37,697 bases of DNA from an uncultured beta proteobacterium (GTDB taxonomy: Bacteria > Pseudomonadota > Gammaproteobacteria > Burkholderiales > Burkholderiaceae_C), in assembly GCA_903873485.1 (NCBI GenBank), contig CAIQOO010000200.1, forward strand, positions 1 to 37,697. Direction: 5' to 3'. The notes beneath the pieces were generated by a model. The model worked only from the letters and a program-made list of their open reading frames with translations, ran no database searches and was not told where the DNA came from. Positions 32,180-37,697 of the stretch are shown here, one piece after another. A program made the position numbers and the translations under genes. Within the stretch, counting starts at the first letter, position 1, and every line of letters begins with the position of its first letter.

Positions 32180-32983
32180 ATGAAACTATCTTTTTCCGAA
32201 CCAACCCCGCCACCGTATGTGCCACCGCCCTCCGAGGCGCCGCCCAAAGACATTGTCACGCTGCCCTGGGCGGCACCGCTGCACTGGCTGACGCTGGGCT
32301 GGCGTGATTTGCGCGCCTGCCCGTTGATCAGCCTGTTTTTCGGCCTGACTTTTTGGGCCATGGCGCTGATTTTGGGCGCGGTGTTTCGCAACACGCCCGA
32401 ATACACCATGACGATGGCCTCGGGCTGCCTGCTGGTCGGGCCGTTTCTGGCACTCGGGCTGTACGAGGTGAGCCGCCGGCGCGAACAGGGCCAGACCCCG
32501 AGTTTTTCTGCCTCGGTCACCTGCTGGAACAGCCACCTGCGCAGCATGGGCATGCTGGTGGGCGTGCTGATGGTGCTGGAACTGCTCTGGGGCCGGGCCT
32601 CGCTGGTGGTGATTGCGGTGTTTTTCAACACCGGCATGCCGTCCTCGGTCGGGGTGGTGCAGGCCGTGTTCAACCCCGACAACTGGGAGTTTTTGCTGGC
32701 CTACACGGTGGTCGGTGGTGTCTTTGCCGCGCTGGTGTTTGCCATTGCGGTGGTGTCGATCCCGATGATTCTCGACCGCGACACCGATGCCATCACCGCC
32801 GCCATCACCAGCCTGGAGGTGGTGGTCAACAACACCGGGGTGATGCTACTGTGGGGCGCGCTGATTGTGCTGCTGGTGGCGGCATCGCTGCTGCTGCCCT
32901 GGGCGCTTGGGCTGCTGCTGGTGGGGCCGCTGCTTGGACATGCCAGTTGGCATGCCTACCGGGGTTCGGTACGCTGGCTTTGA
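32180..32983 (+). CDS. DUF2189 (BPSS1780-type) membrane protein
   Basis: A 267-residue inner-membrane protein with six predicted helices. Its proline-rich cytoplasmic start (PTPPPYVPPPSEAPP) leads to the family opening LPWAAPLHWLTLGWRDLRACP. It also has LLVGPFLALGLYEVSRRRE and the SIPMILDRDTDAITA segment typical of DUF2189. The function is unknown; relatives often lie near respiratory genes, which is not the case here. No clear ribosome-binding site is visible. Confidence 0.88.
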   Translation: MKLSFSEPTPPPYVPPPSEAPPKDIVTLPWAAPLHWLTLGWRDLRACPLISLFFGLTFWAMALILGAVFRNTPEYTMTMASGCLLVGPFLALGLYEVSRRREQGQTPSFSASVTCWNSHLRSMGMLVGVLMVLELLWGRASLVVIAVFFNTGMPSSVGVVQAVFNPDNWEFLLAYTVVGGVFAALVFAIAVVSIPMILDRDTDAITAAITSLEVVVNNTGVMLLWGALIVLLVAASLLLPWALGLLLVGPLLGHASWHAYRGSVRWL

Positions 32984-33040
32984 ACGGGGGCGACGGCGCT
33001 GGGCTATGCTCAGGCCTCCTCTGATTTCGGGAGACCATCC

Positions 33041-33871
33041 TTGTCAACGCCACTCTCTGCCCGATCGTTGCGGGCCAAGCCTTGTGCTTCGGCCATGTTG
33101 CTGGCCGCTGGACGCGGCGAGCGCATGCGCCCGCTCACCGACACCTGCCCCAAGCCACTGCTGCGGGTGCGCGGCAAGCCATTGCTGCAATGGCATCTGG
33201 AGGCGCTGCTGCGTGGCGGCTTTACCCGCGCCGTCATCAACACCGCCTGGCTGGGTGCCCGGATTGTTCAGGAATTTCATGGTGTTTTTGCCCTCCAGCC
33301 CTTGCTGGACAAGCGCCGCCAGCTATTAAGTCAGGAGCTTTTGCATATCGACTATTCGCACGAAGAACAAGACTTTGGCAGTGCACTGGAAACCGCCGGC
33401 GGCATTTGCCGGGCCTTGCCGCTGCTTTGTCCGAGTCTTGAGGCAGGCGACAGCGATGTCTTCTGGGTGCTGGCCGGCGATGTCTTTGCCCCTGACTTCG
33501 AGTTCACCGGGGTGGCCGTTCAACGCTTTGTGGCCAGCGGCAAACTGGCCCACCTATGGCTGGTGCCCAACCCGCCGTACAAGCCCGACGGCGACTTCGG
33601 GCTGGAGGTCGAATCTGGCCTGGCACTGAACCTGCCGCCAAACGACCCCGGCCCAAGCTACACCTATTCCACCATTGGCCTGTACCGCAGTGCGCTGTTT
33701 GGGCCACCCTGGTGCAGCATTGCGGCGGGCAACCCGGCTGGCATCAAAGCCCCGCTGGCCCCGCTGCTGCGCGCCGCCATGGATCAGTCGCTGGTGTCTG
33801 CCGAACTCTACAGCGGTGCCTGGACCGATGTCGGCACGCCGGAGCGGCTGGCGCAGCTCAATCTTCCCTGA
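33041..33871 (+). CDS. murU: MurU-like sugar-1-phosphate nucleotidyltransferase
   Basis: A 276-residue nucleotidyltransferase. The loop AMLLAAGRGERMRPLTDTCPKPLLRV and later VLAGDVFAP fit the family that includes N-acetylmuramate-1-phosphate uridylyltransferase, a step in cell-wall recycling. TTG 33041 has a good GGAG 7 bases upstream; ATG 33095 would cut the first strand and lacks a site. A diverged repeat copy lies in frame at about 33296-33335, where the protein has a variable insert. The usual partner kinase AmgK is not adjacent, so the substrate is inferred. Confidence 0.85.
   Translation: MSTPLSARSLRAKPCASAMLLAAGRGERMRPLTDTCPKPLLRVRGKPLLQWHLEALLRGGFTRAVINTAWLGARIVQEFHGVFALQPLLDKRRQLLSQELLHIDYSHEEQDFGSALETAGGICRALPLLCPSLEAGDSDVFWVLAGDVFAPDFEFTGVAVQRFVASGKLAHLWLVPNPPYKPDGDFGLEVESGLALNLPPNDPGPSYTYSTIGLYRSALFGPPWCSIAAGNPAGIKAPLAPLLRAAMDQSLVSAELYSGAWTDVGTPERLAQLNLP
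33296..33335 (+). repeat. Dispersed repeat, copy I (inside murU-like gene)
   Basis: CAGCCCTTGCTGGAC, AAGCGCCGCCAGCTAT, TAAGTC. The left two thirds match the family well; the A/T run is lost. It is translated in frame. Confidence 0.45.
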
Positions 33872-33898
33872 AATCTTTTTTCTATCTCACCACCCTTC

Positions 33899-35290
33899 AT
33901 GAACCCTGTCAACACCCTTTACGCCCAACGCCGCGCCGAGCTGGCCAAAAAAATCGGCCCCGGCGGCCTTGCCATCATTCCGACGGCACCCGAGCAGCAG
34001 CGCAACCGCGACAACGACTTTTTGTTCCGCCATGACAGTTATTTTTATTACCTGAGCGGCTTTGCCGAGCCCAAAGCCACGCTGGTGATCAGCGGCGACG
34101 GCCAAAGCACCCTGTTTTGCCAGCCAAAAGACCGCGAGCGCGAAATCTGGGACGGCTTGCGGCTAGGTCCTGCGGCAGCACCAGAGCTGCTCGGGGTTGA
34201 TGCGGCATTTGCCAGCCACGAACTCGATGCCCAATTGCCGACCATGCTGGATGGCCGCGAAGCCGTCTGGTACCCGTTTGCCACCCACCCTGGGCTGGAG
34301 ACCCGCATTGACGGCTGGCTTGGCGGTCTGCGGGCGCGCGTGCGCTATGGCAGCTTGTGCCCGGAGCAACAGCGTGACCTGTGCGGCGTGCTCGACGACA
34401 TGCGGCTGATCAAGGACGCGCATGAACAAGCCATCATGCGCCGTGCCGCGCAGATCAGCGCAGGTGGCCATGTGCGCGCCATGCGCTGCTGCGCCAGCAT
34501 GATCCGGGCCGGGCAAGCAGTGTGCGAATACCATCTCGATGCCGAACTGCTGCACGAGTTTCGTCGCCATGGCTCGCAATATCCGGCGTATGGTTCGATC
34601 GTGGCGGCCGGGGCCAATGCCTGTGTGCTGCATTACCGCGCTGATAGCGGGCCGGTACACAGTGGCCAACTGGTGCTGATTGATGCCGGTTGCGAACTCG
34701 ACGGTTATGCGTCCGACATCACCCGCACCTTTCCGGCCAATGGCACATTCAGCGGCCCGCAGCGCACGCTGTATGAGCTGGTGCTGGCCTCGCAGCAGGC
34801 GGCAGTGGCCGCCACCCGGGCCGGTGCCCGCTTCACCGATCCGCACGATGCCTGCGTCAGGGTGCTGGCGCAAGGCATGCTGGATGTCGGGCTGCTCGAC
34901 AAAAACAAAGTCGGTCTGGCAGGCGATGTGATCGAGAAACGCGCCTACTTTCAGTTTTACATGCACCGCACCGGCCACTGGATCGGCATGGATGTGCATG
35001 ACTGCGGTGCCTATACCGAACCCGGCGAGATTGGCCAAGTCAGCTTGCGCCAGGACGCACTGACTGGCGAGACCATCAAGGACCGGCCGGCCCGCATCTT
35101 GCGCAGCGGCATGGCGCTGACCATCGAACCCGGCATTTATGTACGCCCCGAAGCCGGTGTGCCCGAGCAGTTTCACAACATCGGCATCCGCATTGAGGAC
35201 GATGCGATCGTCACCGATACCGGCTGCGAGTTGATCACCCGCGAGGTGCCGGTGACGGCAGCCGAGATCGAGGCGCTGATGCGCGCCTGA
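33899..35290 (+). CDS. pepP: Xaa-Pro aminopeptidase
   Basis: A metallopeptidase of the M24 family that removes N-terminal residues before proline. The 463-residue protein has the N-terminal creatinase-like domain (FLFRHDSYFYYLSGF). The pita-bread catalytic domain has its metal ligands in LIDAGCELDGYASDITRTF (two Asp), HRTGHWIGMDVHD (His), TIEPGIYV (Glu) and GIRIEDD (Glu). Complete and of normal length. It follows the nucleotidyltransferase by 27 bases. Confidence 0.94.
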   Translation: MNPVNTLYAQRRAELAKKIGPGGLAIIPTAPEQQRNRDNDFLFRHDSYFYYLSGFAEPKATLVISGDGQSTLFCQPKDREREIWDGLRLGPAAAPELLGVDAAFASHELDAQLPTMLDGREAVWYPFATHPGLETRIDGWLGGLRARVRYGSLCPEQQRDLCGVLDDMRLIKDAHEQAIMRRAAQISAGGHVRAMRCCASMIRAGQAVCEYHLDAELLHEFRRHGSQYPAYGSIVAAGANACVLHYRADSGPVHSGQLVLIDAGCELDGYASDITRTFPANGTFSGPQRTLYELVLASQQAAVAATRAGARFTDPHDACVRVLAQGMLDVGLLDKNKVGLAGDVIEKRAYFQFYMHRTGHWIGMDVHDCGAYTEPGEIGQVSLRQDALTGETIKDRPARILRSGMALTIEPGIYVRPEAGVPEQFHNIGIRIEDDAIVTDTGCELITREVPVTAAEIEALMRA

Positions 35291-35303
35291 CCAAAAAAGC
35301 ACC

Positions 35304-36119
35304 ATGCCCAACAAGCCCCTGGTGTCACCCGCTGGCCGCGATCACGAAGGCAAAAACGGCGTTCAGTCGCTCGACATCGGCATGACCATCCTGCGCGCCA
35401 TTGGCAGCGGCCACCGCGCCATGATGCTCAAGGACATTGCGGCGGCCGTCGATATGCCGGCCTCCAAGGTGCACCGCTACATGGTCAGCCTGGTGCGCTG
35501 CGGCATGGTGGAACAAGACCCGATGACGTCGCGCTATGACCTGGGGCCTTTTGCCCTGAACCTGGGGCTGGTGGCGGTGGACCGGCTTGATCGGGTGAAG
35601 CTTGGGCTGGCCGCCATTGCCGACTTGCGTGACGAGGTGAATCAGACCACGGCGCTGGCGATCTGGAGCGACAACGGCCCGGTCATCGTGCGCTCGGTGC
35701 GGCCGTTTCGACCGATCACCGTGCATGTCGTCACCGGCACCGCCATGCACCTGCTGACCTCAGCTTGCGGTCGGGTGTTTGCCGCCTGCCTGCCCCGGTC
35801 GGTGACCGAGGCGCGCATCCGTTGCGAACAAGACACCCTGAGCCTGCCCGCCGAACTGAAAACACCGGCCGGCCTGGCCGCCATGCTCGATCAGGTGCAG
35901 CAGCAGGGTGTTGCCATTGTTGACGATGACCACCGGGTGCCCGGTGTGGCCGCAGCGGCAGCGCCGGTTTATAACTTCAAGCACGGCATCACCCTGTGCA
36001 TCATGGTGATTGGGGTCAATGGAATGATTGACCTGGCGCCCGATGCGGCGGTGGTCAATCCCCTGAAACGCTCGGCCCAGGCCTTGTCGATGCGGCTAGG
36101 CCACAACAGCCCGCGCTGA
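35304..36119 (+). CDS. IclR-family transcriptional regulator
   Basis: A 271-residue regulator with an N-terminal winged helix (MLKDIAAAVDMPASKVHRYMVSLVRCGMVEQD) and an effector-binding domain (SVRPFRPITVHVVTGTAMHLLTSACGRVFAA). IclR proteins usually control aromatic or short-chain acid catabolism genes nearby, but none is in this window, so the target is unknown. The start is 13 bases after pepP. Confidence 0.92.
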   Translation: MPNKPLVSPAGRDHEGKNGVQSLDIGMTILRAIGSGHRAMMLKDIAAAVDMPASKVHRYMVSLVRCGMVEQDPMTSRYDLGPFALNLGLVAVDRLDRVKLGLAAIADLRDEVNQTTALAIWSDNGPVIVRSVRPFRPITVHVVTGTAMHLLTSACGRVFAACLPRSVTEARIRCEQDTLSLPAELKTPAGLAAMLDQVQQQGVAIVDDDHRVPGVAAAAAPVYNFKHGITLCIMVIGVNGMIDLAPDAAVVNPLKRSAQALSMRLGHNSPR

Positions 36120-36248
36120 AATCCAACAGCGCCCTGCTGTTCGGCTGAAAAATACATCAAAAGTGGCTCTACACAAAAGCGGCATTCATGTCGATGATGG
36201 CTGGCAGCGCTCTGAACGCCAACAACAGATTCAGTTTTCAGACATTGC

Positions 36249-37697
36249 TCACATCTTCATCGGCTTGGCGCGCAAGGCCGTTTCTACGATGGCATCGAGC
36301 TTTTCAACAACTTCCTGTTCAATCTGCTGCTTCGAGAGAAACCCCGCCAACAAATGGTAGTCCCGCTTGCGGAAGGACAAAGGCAAATTGATCTCCTTAA
36401 AGAAGACTCTGAAAATTCGGTCGAGAACTTCGTCTGTGGCCTTTACGTCAGGTGACCAAGGGGATTTTTCGTCTATCTCCAAAAGGTGCGTGACATCGGT
36501 AATGGCTTTTTCCATGGCTTTCTGTCGCGTTGCACGTTCAGCGACCCCAAAGAGGTCATCCGCCACGTCGTGGACAGCCCATGCAAGCAAGACTTCTTGG
36601 GTGCAGAAATAATTTTCAATTTCCCGCTTGGCCCACATGATTTCATTCAGTTTCTCGTTGGGCGCAAGAGCACGCTCCAAACGGTCAAACAGGGCAATGC
36701 CGACTAGGTCAGTCTTGGCTTCGCGCAGTCCATTAAAGTGGTCACGAGATTTTTGCGGCAGGTTGGTTGTGACGTAGTGAACAAATGGCATTTCAAGCCA
36801 TTCTTGAGCGGGGTGCTCCAAAATCCTGGCGAATGCTTTCAGTATTGCCAAGTCGGTTGAATCCTCGACATACAGCACCCAGCCGGTCTGCTCCGCCTGG
36901 TAGTACTGATCCCATCCCAGATCTGTCAGGGCTTTCATCACTTGGCTGCCGCGGTCGTTTAACAAGTGGGGTTTGCCCACAAACGCCACCACAATGCCAC
37001 GATTTGCCGCTTCGGTCAGCACCACTTCAGAATGACTGGCGGCGATGACCTGTGAACCCTTTTCTTCTGCAATGTCGTTAATGAGTTGGTACGTTTGGCG
37101 TTGCCGCAGTACCTCAAGGTGGGCATCGGGCTCATCGAGCAAAAGCACCGTTCGTGGATTGGCGTAGAGGTGGGCAAGGATCAGCAGGGTTTGCTGCAAG
37201 CCACGCCCAGAGGACGACAGGTCCAGACGGGTGCCGGACTTTTCCTCGTAGCTCATGACAATTTCGCTACGTTCGGCAATGAATTTCGGAAGCAGGAGCT
37301 TCACGCCAAACAGGCGAGTCAACTGGTCCGTCAGAGCCATCCAGTTCTCGGACGGTTTGATCGCCCCTTCGATTGGCCAGCAAACCCGATAACATAAGTT
37401 GCGCAGAACCTGCGCCGTTTGGCCTTGGCCAATCAAGACGCCAATCTCCCCTGGCTGCTTGATGAATTCACGGTCGGTCAATCCAGACATGGGCGGCAGC
37501 AAAGCCACTTTTGCTTGGGTGGCCAATGCTGGAATCGGCATCCGCTCGGGCTGACCGCCATCGTCAAGCCGCAGTGGTCGGCAATAAAAAGACTCCTCAT
37601 TGGCATAGTCAAACTCAAGTCCACACGTCCATGCCCGGTCGTCCGTAATGCCCTCAACCAATATGTCAACACGGACATTTTGCGTTTTCGGTTTTCC
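36249..37697 (-). CDS. OLD-family ATPase/TOPRIM protein, 5' end outside window
   Basis: The visible 482 codons are the C-terminal part of an ABC-like ATPase fused to a TOPRIM domain. The ATPase half shows the signature SSSGRGLQQTL, Walker B TVLLLDEPDAHLEV and the His loop AASHSEVV. The TOPRIM half shows VLYVEDSTDLAIL and WAKREIENYF. The frame is open to the right edge with no start, so the Walker A domain must lie beyond 37697; a TTG at 37659-37661 is only an internal codon. OLD-family proteins include phage-defence nucleases such as the Gabija GajA type, but no partner gene is visible, so a defence role is only suggested. The gap to iclR (36120-36248) is empty. Confidence 0.8.
   Translation of the reverse strand, partial: GKPKTQNVRVDILVEGITDDRAWTCGLEFDYANEESFYCRPLRLDDGGQPERMPIPALATQAKVALLPPMSGLTDREFIKQPGEIGVLIGQGQTAQVLRNLCYRVCWPIEGAIKPSENWMALTDQLTRLFGVKLLLPKFIAERSEIVMSYEEKSGTRLDLSSSGRGLQQTLLILAHLYANPRTVLLLDEPDAHLEVLRQRQTYQLINDIAEEKGSQVIAASHSEVVLTEAANRGIVVAFVGKPHLLNDRGSQVMKALTDLGWDQYYQAEQTGWVLYVEDSTDLAILKAFARILEHPAQEWLEMPFVHYVTTNLPQKSRDHFNGLREAKTDLVGIALFDRLERALAPNEKLNEIMWAKREIENYFCTQEVLLAWAVHDVADDLFGVAERATRQKAMEKAITDVTHLLEIDEKSPWSPDVKATDEVLDRIFRVFFKEINLPLSFRKRDYHLLAGFLSKQQIEQEVVEKLDAIVETALRAKPMKM

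Noticed and set aside
34163-35314. Minus-strand open frame of 383 codons opposite pepP
   Set aside because: The plus strand has all metal ligands of an M24 peptidase; the antisense frame is a codon-bias shadow.

Overview
The window reads as a chromosomal segment of a high-GC betaproteobacterium, most likely a Comamonadaceae member of the Rhodoferax/Polaromonas type. This rests on protein character, the order prepilin peptidase-coaE-zapD-yacG, an rpsU-yqeY pair, and a short dispersed repeat (core TGCGCTGATAGCTAT followed by an A/T run) that recurs about ten times in and between genes. The genus is an inference from family knowledge; no search was run.

Layout, left to right. 0.2-3.1 kb: dsbD (minus) and a Doc/AbrB-type toxin-antitoxin pair with an altered Doc motif. 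3.1-4.2 kb: a repeatedly frameshifted alpha/beta-hydrolase pseudogene and a possible gene tail. 4.2-6.6 kb: pilD-coaE-zapD-yacG, tightly packed. 7.0-13.8 kb: a long plus-strand block of RNase II-type exonuclease, TonB-like protein, aroE, mtgA, a PlsC-like acyltransferase, a CdsA-like protein and ruvC.

13.8-15.4 kb is the most unusual part. It is the fossil of a class-1-like integron. It holds a truncated, frameshifted integrase 5' fragment on the minus strand, an attI-like site, and one complete low-GC gene cassette (an unknown 210-aa protein plus a hicB-hicA pair whose hicA stop codon lies in the attC core). A canonical 58-bp attC follows, then the first codons of a second cassette gene that runs directly into the 5' end of a truncated SulP-type transporter gene. 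The integrase, the second cassette and the SulP gene are all broken at the edges, so the element looks stranded rather than active.

15.7-25.7 kb: radA and marC (minus), an isolated ureE-ureF pair without other urease genes, rpsU with a clear terminator, yqeY, a TAXI-type solute-binding protein, a DUF1631 protein and the ABC-F ATPase ettA (the last two minus). 25.7-26.9 kb is a scarred stretch: one copy of a 19-bp element found inverted at the far left of the window, a repeat copy, a glgC gene with a large in-frame internal deletion, and an undefined 255 bp. 26.9-32.0 kb: an Mla/Pqi-type lipid-transport operon (permease, ATPase, MCE protein, lipoprotein, AsmA-like protein). 32.2-36.1 kb: a DUF2189 membrane protein, a MurU-like nucleotidyltransferase, pepP-type aminopeptidase and an IclR regulator. 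The right edge carries the C-terminal part of an OLD-family ATPase/TOPRIM protein that continues outside the window. No rRNA, tRNA or CRISPR array was seen.
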